Assembly: GCF_026914265.1 (NCBI RefSeq)
Contig: NC_069123.1
Coordinates: 31,644,178-31,708,177, forward strand
Reading direction: 5' to 3'
Source of the DNA: Mya arenaria
Lineage: Eukaryota > Mollusca > Bivalvia > Myida > Myidae
DNA length: 64,000 bases
Below are positions 21,101 through 31,925 of the stretch, piece by piece (positions within the stretch are counted from its first letter, which is position 1; the number at the start of each line of letters is the position of its first letter). The position numbers were made by a program, and so were the translations under genes. The notes under the pieces are model-generated. The model searched no databases and was not told where the DNA came from. It saw only the letters and a program-made list of their open reading frames with translations.

Positions 21101-22600
21101 TTAACTCAAGGTGGTTTTCCTCCCCTCCACAAAGTTGTCCCAAGGTAGTCCCAAGGTGGTTCGTTGAATCAATGTAATTCTCCTCCCCTTCTCAAGGTGG
21201 ACCTAAGGTAGTCCCAATGTGGTTCGTTGACCCAAGGTGGTTCTCCTCCCCTCCTCTGGTGGTCCCAAGGTGGTCTCATGGTGGTTCGTTGGACCAAGGT
21301 GGTTCTCCTTCCCTTTTCAAGGCGATCCCAATGTTGTATCAAGGCGGTTCGTTGGCTCAATGTGATTCTCTTCCCCTCCTCAAGATGATCACAAGATGGT
21401 CCAAATGTTGATCTCCTCCCCTCCTTGTGGTGGTCCCAAGGTAGTCCTAAGGTGGTTCGTTGGCTAGAGGTGGTTCTCCTCCCATTGTCAAGGTAGTCCC
21501 AAGGTATTTCCCTTCCCATCCTCATGGCGGTCCCAATGTTGTCCCCAGGTTGTTATCCTCCCCTCTTCATGGTGGTCCCAATGTAGTCCCAATGTGGTTC
21601 TCCTCCCCTCCTCATGGTGGTCCCAAGGTAGTCCTAAGGTGGTTCTCCTTCCCTCCTCATAGTGGTCTTAATGTTGTCCCCATGTGATTCTCCTCCCCTC
21701 GTCAATGCGGTCCCAAGGTAGTCCCAAGGTGGTTCTCATCTTCTCTTCAAGGTGGTCCCAATGTGGTCCCTAGGAGGTTCCCTCCTCCTAAAGGCGGTCC
21801 CAATGTGGTCCAAATGTGGTTCCCCTCCCCTCCTCAAGGCGGTCCCAATGTGGTCCCAAGGTGGTTCCGCTTCCCTCCCTTCCTCAAGGTGGTCCAAAGG
21901 TAGTCTCAAGGTGGTTCTCCTTCCCTCTTCAAGGTAGTCCCAAGGTGGTTCTCATCCCCTCCTCAAGCTGGTCCCAAGGTAGTCCCAAGGTGGTTCTCCT
22001 CCCCTCCTCAAGGTGGCCCCACGGTGGTACCAAGGTGGTTCTCATCCCCCTCAAGGTGGCCCCAAGGCGGCACCAAGGTGGTTCTCATCCCCTCCTCAAG
22101 GTGGCCCCAAGGTGGTACCAAGGTGGTTCTCATCCCCTCCTCAAGGTGGCCCCAAGCTAGTCCCAACGTGGTTCTCATCCCCTCCTCAATGTGGTCCGAA
22201 TGTGGTTCCCCCCCCCTCCTCAATGTAGTCCCTAGGTGGTTCTCCATCCCTCCTCAAGGTGGTCCCAAGGTGGTTCTCCTCCCCTCCTCATTGTAGTCCC
22301 TAGGTGGTTCTTCTCCCCTCCTCAAGGTGGTCCCAAAGTGGTTCTCCTCCCCTCCTCAATGTATTCCCTAGGTGGTTCTCCTCCCCTCCTCAAGGTGGTC
22401 CCAATGTGGTTCTCCTCCCCTCCTCAAGGTAGTCCCTAGGTGGTTCTCCTTCCCTCCTTAAAGTGGTCTCAAGGTGGTTCGTTGGCTTTAAGGTGGTTCT
22501 CATCCCCTCCTCAAGGTAGTCCTAAGGTAGTTCCAAGTTGGTTTTTCCTCCCGTCCTCAAGGTGGTCCCAAGGTAGTCCGAAGGTGGTCCTCCTCTCCCA
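18140..22600 (+). repeat. 4.5 kb GGTGGTCCCAAG-type minisatellite
   Basis: Irregular tandem array made of 12 bp-like modules: GGTTCGTTGGCTCAAGGT, GGTTCTCCTCCCCTCCTCAA and GGTGGTCCCAAG (variants GGTAGTCCCAAG, GGTGGTCTCAAG). Repeat length varies with the number of modules (about 36, 52 and 64 bp are common). The GTTCGTTGGCTC module is frequent in the left and middle part and almost absent after 21.5 kb. The plus strand is poor in A runs and shows strong C/T versus G/T block structure. All overlapping ORFs are products of the repeat. Confidence 0.9.
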
Positions 22601-23554
22601 TTTCTACACTGACATAAATTAAATCTAAACTACGAACAACTACACCCGGCCCGTCGGGCCTATAATGCACTTAAGTATCAACATTAATTAAAGTAATGGT
22701 TAACGCATAGCAATTAATTTAAAAGTGTATACCAACAACCCTTGCCTTTTCAAGAGGACCATTTTATTGTGTAAACTACGTACTAAATAGACCAGCGACT
22801 GTTTATATAGATCGCTTAGCATGATTCATATTCCGACTACTGAATTCCTGCAATAAAGTAATATACTGCCTTCCCATTGGACAAAAGAAAAGTATTGACC
22901 ACTTATACATGGACAAACGTACTTTCACATGTCGCAGTACATTTGCTATTTTTATCACAATTCTTCAAACTGTTACGTAATACAACGGCCAACGGATATC
23001 GACTGTATTTTTCTTCCCTGAAGACAAGTGACCTTGAAGGAGTTGTTATCTGATATATTGTATTCGTATATAACAGCTGACTTATCGCTCACAAGGTTAT
23101 ACAATCTGTAGTAATATCTGTACTTTATTTAAAGATTATTTTACCAGGAAATAAATTCCGTAATCATTTTCTGAAAATGGTACAAACAAAATCAGTTTAT
23201 GTTTAAAAGACGGAGTCAGTTTTATGCTAGTGCACGGAATGACGGACGTTCTTGTTGGAAATAAAGTAAACTTAATTCTACTTTCGACTTATTTATGTGT
23301 TTTACTTAAGACGTTGGTGCCGTATCGATGATATTAACTTAGTGTAACAATTCCTTTTATATTCCTGAGGTAAGCTGTACATAATATGAAATTAGTTGTA
23401 ATTGTTATAGTAGAAATTTATTGAATCGGACGGCAATTGGGTAGTTCCGATAAATCACTCACGTTTCTTCTTCATAATTTCTAATTAAAAACAATCGTGT
23501 TCCAAACGTTTTTAGGAATGAGAATGTTGTTATTGCATCATATGTTTTTTACAG
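22601..23554. other. Upstream region of the HEPN gene
   Basis: No coding feature. A splice acceptor-like TTTTTTACAG ends at 23554, 21 bp before the start codon, so a non-coding first exon may lie in this stretch. No TATA box could be placed with confidence. Confidence 0.4.
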
Positions 23555-23575
23555 GCAAGTACCAACTTAACAGAA

Positions 23576-24158
23576 ATGGCGAGTACGTTTTGTCGACTGG
23601 TTGTAATTCTTATCGATATTTGTCCGGTTGTTTTGAGGAAGTATTTGGAACATTACGCAATTTCAGAAGCAAAGGATCAGTTTTGTGACCTGAAAACCTT
23701 TTTGGATACAAAGAAAAAAGACCTAAAGAAATTGAGTCGAAAAGATTTTCAGCTAATTTTTGATTCCGATTCGAATGAAGAGAAATGGGATGTGTCTACT
23801 CTATCTTCGATGATAGTTCTTCTTTTCCCCCTTGCGAATTCAAAAAACGCCGTAAAAGAAATGAAAGAAATTAGAAATGATATATTTCATTCCACATCGA
23901 TTGAAACCGATATCTACGAAAAAAGGGTTGCTGAATTGAATAATTCGATTAACGCTATTCTAAACGAGTTACGCGATGTAGAATTTGAAGATGAAATAAA
24001 GAAAAAGATTGACAGTGCAGGCAAACGTGAGGATTCAGATCAGATAGTCAGAAAGATCCTGAATAAATTCAGTGCTCACGAAGACATTTTAGGCAAAACA
24101 CTGGAGGAAACAAAGCAAATTCTTGAAGACGTTACCAGGACAGAAGTTGACAAGTCTG
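23576..24158 (+). CDS. Exon 1: HEPN domain of the DZIP3 type
   Basis: Residues 1-194. Helical segment CRLVVILIDICPVVLRKYL at the N-terminus, a conserved-type KLSRKDFQLIFD stretch, WDVSTLSSMIVLLFPL, then EIRNDIFHS: R100-N-D-x-x-H105 is the Rx4H motif that marks HEPN ribonuclease sites. This order matches the HEPN domain found in DZIP3-like animal proteins. The tail (about 135-194) is charged and likely helical. The exon ends TCTG|GTATGT, phase 1. Confidence 0.75.
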
Positions 24159-26332
24159 GTATGTTAATATAGATCGGAATAAGACGGAGCATAAATTACG
24201 ATTAACTAAATGTGGCCTTAAACTTGAATACATGTTTAATTTATAAATATGTTGCATAATATAGTTAATATATCGAAAACATAATCGTTAATGTGGTACA
24301 TATATGATGAGTATTTAAGTGTAGTATAATTGACCGAAACAGCTTCAAAAGCAATATTTCATGAGGTGAAATATATTGCAATCCTTCATTTTAACAAACT
24401 TTTTTTTTTCTTTTATTATATGGCTAAAAAGAATATAAAATGAAAAATAATTTTAGTTTTTTTCTGACAGGCGTGGCAGTTCGTAAATAATGCCGTTGAA
24501 ACTGTGTACCTATCGGGTGATTTTGAAGTTAGGGTGGGCTAAAGTTCCAAAACAGTGGAAAACATCAAATTATAAATGCAGTGCTTCAAACACTTACATA
24601 ATACCATTTTATGTCACTGATAAGTCTCTATAAATCACCGGAAAGCATATATAAATACTCATAATTAATTTTAGGAATTAGCATGTAGACAAATTAAACA
24701 ATCTAAACCATGTTAACAATTTCAATGAAACAACTCATACTAATGTATATGTTAGTTAAGGATTATGTACGAGAATACTTGAAGAATACGTCAAAAACAG
24801 TCAAACTTTTAATTGAAACATTTCAGGTCGAACAAGAAAAAGACTGGTGACAGATGACCATATGCTAGAAAAACTCAAAGGTAGGTCAAGGCATTCAAAC
24901 TGCTGACGCATATGTTTTTCAGGGGTTTTTTTTTTTTGGGGGGGGGGGGGTTATATAGACTTTTTTAGTATTCATATTGGCAGGTATTTACAGTGATAGA
25001 ATGCCATTAAATATGTTAACATATATCCCATTTTCCTTAAGAAAACAACTTCTTGATTCATATGTTCAAGTTTTTACTGTATTTATTTAAAAAATAAGTG
25101 CGTATACGTATTAAGAAAAGTACGATTTTAGAGATTGCGAAACACTACTTTTTCACTAAGTCATCAAGCTACGTTTACATTGTAAGAGTTTGAAAAATGT
25201 AAGATTCACATATGAGTGAATCAACAAGCACAACTTTATAGAAAAATTTCGCAAACGAGTTTAAAGGTACTAGACACCAGATGGTCCAAAACTCGGCAAC
25301 TACAGTATTTCCTCAAAACAAGCCTAATACTGTCAATGCGAACTAGTAGGAGGCCGATAATACATCTTGTATGGTTAAATTATAAACGCAAAAATCATGT
25401 TGCTCTCCCATCTGTGTTTAAAAAAGCTCTAAATGGTCTCCCCACTTAAATCTTAATAACCCCTAAATCTAATTATGAGAACAGATAAATATACCGACGC
25501 TAGATTACTTACTGGGATTTACGTGGTAGACAACTCTTGTAAACTTCGAATTGGAAAAAAAACGCAAAAACTGCCAAAGATGCATGTGTCGTAAGCGATG
25601 TACTACACCAGTAAGTAAGATTCAACGCGTTGTACACAACGACGTCATTGTTTTGCAAATGTTTGACAATTTTCTTTTTTTTCTCCAACAGTTGTATCAT
25701 CTGGACTGTTTAGTCCCTTAAAAACTCAACATTAGATGAAATGTGTATATGTACATAAATATACAAGCACGAATATAGGTTCTTTTTTGTCTGCTCAAAA
25801 CAACAAGCTTCTTTTTAACACACGTGCACCCTGCACTATTTAACAGGTTGTTACATCTTAATAAACTACAGGCCAGTCTATAATATATAAAGCCTTAAGT
25901 ATAATTTCGTTGTTTAAAAACAGAATTCGAAGACCGATATTCACTGGGTTCTGATTAAAAAGACATATTATCAATTGTTTTACTTGAAGTATTTAATTGT
26001 TTGGAGACCTGCAATTACGCCAATTTACCTTTTTAAAAGATAATTGATTTAACTTTATCAAAGTTTGTTATTGATTATGTAGTCCTCATTAGGCCTAAAA
26101 GAATATGTCGGTTTCGGGTAACCCGACCCTACCTATAAAAATGCGCCGACCCTAACTATTTTTTTCCGTTTCTGAGCAAAAAAAATATTCGTTAGCGAAT
26201 AGAGAGTTACGAAGGGCGGATAAATGCAGATTTTAATCAGAATTATTGTTTATATGATAAAACAAAGTCAGGCAATGACAGTAATGTAGGAAACACTGCC
26301 ATGTGCAAGAAAACACTCTGAACTTACGACTG

Positions 26333-26370
<38 letters not shown>

Positions 26371-29300
26371 ACCTACCCTACCTAGAAATTTTGGGAAGGT
26401 TACCCTAAACAAACAATTTTTTTGGCCTTATTCAAATCACGATAATGGCAAACCAATATATTTCATAATAGTTCAGGCAGTCTTCTTAAATTTCGTTTTG
26501 ACGGACAAGCGGGACAAAAAGGTATTGTATAAGAATATCGATTGCATGAAAGATTGTTGCTAAGATCACTGGGTTCAAATATGACATGAATAAGACATGA
26601 ATTCCATATTAAGTTACTGCTAGTTTTGCCGTACTTCGCAAAAATTACCTCCACATAAATATTTTTCGATGATCAAATAACAATGACAAAAACTAGTGCC
26701 AAGTATTGGTATATAGTTGGTTGTGTCAAAATGGAACATAACAAAATGAGCCCGTAAACTAAGAAAACCAAACGGCCTAAAGCGATACTCTGACAGGTTT
26801 TGACAACTATTTTATTTTTTGTCTTGGAACAAGCAAATCCTTGCGTAAATATCTGCAAACAAGTGATAAAAGACTGCTGATAAAAGATCAGATCGCAGAT
26901 TTTCATAGTTCCGCTCCAAAATTGACGTTTTATACATTTTTCTTAAACAATGTGCTCTTTTGTGACAAGTTATATAACTCCAACTTTAATATTGTAAGGG
27001 TTGAGGCCTTTTGTAACTTTTTAATCCATATTTTTCATATTTTATACGCCCGTTCAGAAAACGATCCAGTATGTTGTCCGATCATTTTTTTTAGAACACT
27101 TTGCCCTATCAGGTGAGCAATATGGTGCCATCTTGGCGCTCATGTCTGCTATAGGAATAAATTAATCTTATTTACATATGAATGCATACTGCTTCCATAT
27201 TTAGCATTATGTTCTTGTTATCAGATGAATATTCGATGAGAACTGATGTGATCGACATTTTCAGGAAATTTTGCCGAAACAATGAAAAAGGAGCTAGACG
27301 AGTCGTTCATACCAGACAATGCAAATGATATTAAGGAAGTTAAAGATACTCTCGAGAAGAACAGATTCGTTGTTTTAACCGGGGATGATAAAGGGTATTG
27401 CCTTAAACTCGCATTGGCTGCAATCAAGGAGTTTGACGACTACGATCAAGATAACTGCGTTGAAATCCAAAGTACAGAATGTTGGACGGCGGTTAAAGGA
27501 GACAAGATTAAAACTGTCCTTTGGAAGAATCCATTTGGTCAATACATATTTTCCAAAGCTCGAACTGAGAACATTCAAAACACTCTCGAGAGTTTGTACA
27601 GTAAATCGTTCGAGGCTAATATCGGAAAACTCCGAGTCATCATTGTAACGGACAAAAGTCTTCTTGGTGAAGCAGTCAAGGTTCTGGGAGAAGATTGTAC
27701 ACCTTTGAAAAATGCTTTGGAGAAGTATCGAAAAACTACCGAAGACAAACCAATATATATTGCTGAAGGTAAATTGTCATCTACACTTACTCGTATTTAG
27801 ACAATGAAAGTTCATGCAAAAATGAATTTCACAACATAAACGATGAATTTCCTCTGGTAGTTGAATTTCACATTCAAATTACGCTCCCAAGTCGTGTATT
27901 TACATTGTCATGAAAGTTTTTTTATGGCATTGTTGTCTTTACAGGTCAGCGACGTGATGTTTTGTCAAACAAAACATTAGCTCACCTACTTAGTAAGTAC
28001 ATTTTACAAAATAGGTTTGTCTCGTAGTCGTAAAATCAAGTGTTATTTGATGAGACTGCCACATTCTCTTTCTATATGTACTATATGCTTACCCCCGAAT
28101 ATCTTTCTGCATCATGCTTTAAATACAAAAAAATCTGAAACAAAACATTAAGTTGGCGTAAAACCTTTCCGTCTTCTTCTGAACACATATTTCAATAAGG
28201 CAAATTCAAAAATGTATCCCAACTACATTTTATTGCACTACAAAAACATGAAATGCCCTGTTATTAATTGATTACTGATACATCAATGTACTGCTCTTTT
28301 TGCAGGACAGTCCGATTGCATTCTTAAAAATTTATGCAGCTACAAAATTGGTGGAGACTTTATCACTAAGGCAAAGGGAACGTTAAAAGACAAAAAAACG
28401 CTTGCACTGGTTGGATCCAAAGATCACCTTATAATGTCAGTGATTAAGGACATAGCCATCGACGGTGACTTTCAGCAACATACATTGATACTATCTCGTC
28501 CAGGAGATATAAAGCATATCGATACAGATTACGTCAAACTGGTGATATTACGTATTTTGCCAAACACTTCCGAGTTTGATATGCTTACCTTTGACACGTT
28601 ACATGCAATGGCAAAGGAGAACGCAATACAAGTCGTGGTTACTTTTGAGAGCAGTACATTTAATAAATTCCTGGAAAAGTTCAATGGCGGGCATCCTCTT
28701 CTAAAATATAGAATGGTGGCATGCGCTCGGGACGGAGTGAAAGAGGAAGATGATGTCAAGGACGGAATAGTAGATATAGTACAAACAGAACGTAAGCTAT
28801 ACTTTTTTGGTCAAATTCAATTAATTTATCTTAGCATATTTTTACATTAAGCTTTGTTTATGTTGTTGATCTAGCAGTTGCTATTATTATCAAAGTTGAG
28901 ACAGTAAGTACAGTGAGACTGTAAGTGTAATATTTCGATGGTATATTGACAAAAACACAGTCTGGTATGGTTTTCATAGTTGTGTCAAATTGAATATCAT
29001 TTATTTCATAAAAGTGTTATATTACACCCGTTGTACAATTACCTATATACTCTTAATGATAGCATGTTATCCTCCGACTCATATATTTCTGTAATCAAAT
29101 GATTGCAAAGCGGACACCAATCTCGGTTAGTTTTCGGAAGTGCACAACTCGAAAAGCAAATTGTTTTGTATGTATGACGCTATGAAAGTCCAACAAAGGA
29201 TGGTTGGTTGTGCTTTAACAGAAATGTAAATTGATATGCTACATTTAATTGTTCGGAAAAGAAACATAATTGAATGGAAACTGTGTGAACAAGCCCAAAC

Positions 29301-31925
29301 AAACAATTAATGATAAGGCTCTTCAACGAGAGTAATGTAACAATACAACACACATTGCATATACAAGTATTTGAATCTGGATCAATAGGCAAAAGCAGGA
29401 GCTGGAGGGGTGGGAGCATGGTTAAATTAGGTGATAATTACTCAGCCCTATAGTTGTCCAATATGTATAACAATAATAACTTAAATTTATTCAATTTTGT
29501 TTGCAGAGTCTGGCAGCAGGGAGAAAACCAGTTATAGGTAAATCCAAAATGAATTATTACCATTTGCAGTAATACTGCCAAAGATGCCGTGTTTTTTTCA
29601 ATATCAGCATTGAGTATATTATAGCCAGATGATCACAATTTTGATTTTTGCTGCAAGCACTGCGGTGTTCTGGGCATGAACGAAATCAGAAGCAAATAGT
29701 ATTGTGTGTTTAATCTAGGGATGCAAACGAGTGACAAAATTGATATTCAAATATTCGGTCATTCTTTCGATCGAATTTTCGAATATTCGAAAACCAAAAT
29801 GAATATTTTGGAAGATGTAGTAAACTATTATTATTCGCTATTGTAATAGCCAGGGCCATTTTACCCTTCTTCGTAAACAATACCCGGCTACAATGTTCTT
29901 CCCCAAGCGACATACCCTTTTTCCTCAAATAAGCCTCTCACATTCCCCATTTTCAGAAAGAAAAAAAATCCCCAAAAAGCAATGCATTTTTAAATAATCT
30001 AAGAACCTAAACCAATAATACCAATTGCACTGCTTTGTTATTTGCAAACAAGGCGAAGGTAGATCCGAGAAAAGAATAAATTGCCGGTTGAATGACATTT
30101 TGCGCCAACATTGGGACGTTAATATCCGACGATCCACAATTCTCGCTGAGAGAACTGCTTACCCTCGCATCTTCGTTCTGGGATTGATCTTTACTTAATA
30201 TAACTATGGAAAACCCAAACCATTTCTGGAACTAGTAAAATAATAAAATGAAAACAAACGTGGATTTGGACTCATCTATTTTAAACAATGTAGAAAATGT
30301 ATTGTGAAACGCTATACTAAAAAGGTTCATTTCATCGCCCGTTGAACGTTATATCGAAGCATGGCAAACAGTTTATGGCTCAAAACTAGATCATATCATC
30401 ACGCCGATTCGAACAATATTACACAGTTTGATTGTCCCCTAAGACAACACTTCGGTGTGGTGGCCGATTCCTTAAATCAATAATTGGCATAGTTATTTTA
30501 ATTTTACCGAAAATAATTGAAACTTATTTGAAGTCACTTGTCTAGCGAGTTATTGTAAATTACGGGGACTGATTTATAGCATCCGACGATGGGTCCTTAA
30601 TTTACATAAGGCAATATGCAGTGTATTGTTATCACTTTCTCGCCTCTGGCATAAGCGGCAAATTGTTGTAAAAAAACAATAAGAGAATCGAACCTTATAC
30701 ATAACAACACAGGCAAAAGGTTTCTTATTTTATTTATTTAACAACAAAAAACGAATATTCAAATATAGATTTTGGCATTCGAATGTCCAACGTTCGATCG
30801 AATCTTGCATCCCTAGTTTAATCCGTGTCAAATAGTACGTTTCTCCTTTCTCTCAGGCTAAGGGTTAGAGTTACACATTGTGAGATTACCTCGGGATCGC
30901 GTTTGTGGGTTTTAAAGCTGCTTTGTGATTATTTTTATAATAAATATTCCAGAAGGTCCGGGTCGGTCGTCACGATGTACAATCCTGTCAATTCTGACAG
31001 AAAAATGTCTAAAATAGAAACAAAGCCACCCCCAATCAAACTAAAGTTTGAAAAGAAAATGCATTTAAAAGGAGATAGACGCAGCTTCATATCTGGAATA
31101 TGCTTTGTGGACGATGATATGCTTGTGGCGGCAGATGCTTTTGGAAAATGTCTCCACATGGTTTGCATAAGCGATGATTCTCAAAGACCACATCGCACTC
31201 TTACCGGCGAAGACGATCCATGGGACGTAACTGCTGTTAATCGAGATTCTCAAACCTTTGTCGCAGTTACCTTTCATAAAGCAAAGTCGATCAGATTTTA
31301 TTCAGTACAAAACCAACCCGGAAGCATTCGTCTGAATAAAGAGGACAATTCCCGTACCATTAACACAGAGAGTAAGTGCAGGGGAATTGCCAACCTACAA
31401 GACACAAAGCTCATTGTATGTTGCGAAGACCCTTGCTCCGTAAAGGTGTTTGACATACAAAGCAGAGCAGTCTTACAGTCTTTCCAAAATGAAAATCTCA
31501 TACTACATGAACCAAAGCACGTTGCGTTGAGTTCAAATTTCGACAATTTTGTGCACATTATAGACAAGGCGGAAACTTCCTCTGGCTGTAGAATTATTAC
31601 AATGACATTTGACGGCAAAGTTTGGTCGGAAGTAAAACTCGCTGACGCACGAGGAATTGCGATTTATACCGAAACAGGGACAAAAAACGCATACCCTGTA
31701 GTTTGCTCCAGGGGAAATGAGAAGTCAAAGAAAGCCGGAATGTATCAGATTGACATGAATTCTGATACTGCCACTGAAATTAACATTGTAGATTCTCAAT
31801 CTGCAATAGATAAGCATGCTTCCACTGATAAGCTGAGCGATCCTAACTGCGTTGCCTACCGTGCTGGGAAGTTTTACATAGGAATGAACCACCTGGCTGA
31901 CATCGCGGTGTTCGCAGTTCATTAA
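23576..31925 (+). CDS. HEPN (DZIP3-type) - double STAND-like - NHL-like propeller protein, 7 exons
   Basis: Exons inferred from GT/AG sites with matching phases: 23576-24158, 24827-24880, 27265-27768, 27945-27992, 28306-28791, 29507-29537, 30953-31925. Together they make one 892-residue frame ending in TAA. The start AACAGAAATGG has A at -3 and G at +4. Introns 1-5 are phase 1, intron 6 phase 2. Domains: HEPN of the DZIP3 type (about 1-135), two related alpha/beta modules resembling degenerate STAND NTPase domains (about 235-380 and 397-558), and an NHL/TRIM-like beta-propeller (about 595-892). HEPN domains are often RNases or binding modules in immune proteins, and STAND plus propeller layouts are typical of sensors, so a cytosolic innate-immune role is inferred. 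No signal peptide or membrane segment. Intron 2 holds MITEs and intron 6 a hAT-type element. A poly(A) signal AATAAA lies at 32276-32281. Confidence 0.75.
24827..24880 (+). CDS. Exon 2: 18-residue linker
   Basis: ATTTCAG|GTCGAACA...CTCAAAG|GTAGGT; phase 1 on both sides, 54 bp, basic RTRKR stretch (could act as a nuclear signal or simply a linker). Skipping it would keep the frame. Confidence 0.6.
25261..25722 (+). mobile_element. MITE in intron 2 of the HEPN gene
   Basis: Left end TTAAAGGTACTAGACACCAG + ATGGTCC; right end is the inverse of TTTTAAGGGACTAAACAGTC + CAGATG. About 460 bp, non-coding. Confidence 0.6.
26092..26431 (+). mobile_element. MITE with long A-run in intron 2 of the HEPN gene
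   Basis: Starts TTAGGCCTAAAAGAATATGT + CGG...GGGTAACCCGACCCTACCTA. The right end carries CCCTACCTACCCTACCTAG...AAGGTTACCC...TTGGCCTTA in inverted relation. An interior A-run of about 29 lies at 26338-26366. Confidence 0.5.
26785..26940 (+). repeat. Half copy of foldback MITE family 2
   Basis: TTTTGACAACTATTTTATTTTTTGTCTTGGAA...GCGTAAATATCTGCAAACAAGTGAT...ATCGCAGATTTTCATA matches the left half of 15395-15733 and 53778-54112. Confidence 0.6.
27265..27768 (+). CDS. Exon 3: first STAND-like module without canonical P-loop
   Basis: Residues about 213-380, flanked by CATTTTCAG|GA and GCTGAAG|GTAAAT. The strand RFVVLTG (246-252) sits where a Walker A loop is expected, but the next residues are DDKGYCLKLA, which lack the GK[ST] core. 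Downstream WKNPFGQYIFS resembles the DDPFG segment and KLRVIIVTDKSLLGEA the sensor strand of nSTAND3-type NTPases. NTP binding is therefore doubtful. Family assignment is by motif order only. Confidence 0.55.
27945..27992 (+). CDS. Exon 4: 16-residue linker
   Basis: TCTTTACAG|GTCAGCG...CTACTTA|GTAAGT; 48 bp, phase 1 on both sides. Like exon 2 it is basic at its start (QRRD) and precedes a STAND-like exon, so exons 2+3 and 4+5 look like a duplicated pair. Confidence 0.6.
28306..28791 (+). CDS. Exon 5: second STAND-like module
   Basis: Residues about 397-558, between TTTTTGCAG|GACAGT and ACAGAAC|GTAAGC. TLALVGSKDHLIMSVIKDI aligns with the start of exon 3 (FVVLTGDDKGYCLKLALAAI), and IQVVVTFESSTFNKFLE with its later strand. 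It also lacks a Walker A core. Same exon phase and similar length (162 against 168 residues) support internal duplication. Confidence 0.55.
29507..29537 (+). CDS. Exon 6: 31 bp micro-exon
   Basis: TTTGTTTGCAG|AGTCTGG...GTTATAG|GTAAAT. It changes the phase from 1 to 2, which exon 7 requires, and this supports its use. It encodes a Ser/Arg-rich linker. Confidence 0.5.
29716..30815 (+). mobile_element. Non-autonomous hAT-type element with perfect 8 bp target duplication
   Basis: Starts TAGGGATGCAAACG and ends TTGCATCCCTA. Flanking GTTTAATC is present at 29708-29715 and 30816-30823, an exact 8 bp duplication typical of hAT transposons. The interior has TTCGAATATTCG-type sequence near both ends. 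It has no transposase frame. It sits in intron 6 of the HEPN gene. Confidence 0.85.
30953..31925 (+). CDS. Exon 7: NHL/TRIM-like beta-propeller
   Basis: Starts after TATTCCAG|A. A 40-residue basic linker leads into repeated blades with patterns such as ISGICFVDDDMLVAADAFGK, PWDVTAVNRDSQTFVAVTF, RGIANLQDTKLIVCCEDP and VAYRAGKFYIGMNHLADIAV. The pattern G[IV]xx..d.l.v.d..n..v is that of NHL/YVTN-type propellers found at the C-terminus of TRIM proteins. About five to six blades can be counted. It would serve as the ligand- or RNA-binding end. Confidence 0.65.

Noticed and set aside
18086-22622. Overlapping ORFs on both strands
   Set aside because: Products of the stop-poor minisatellite.
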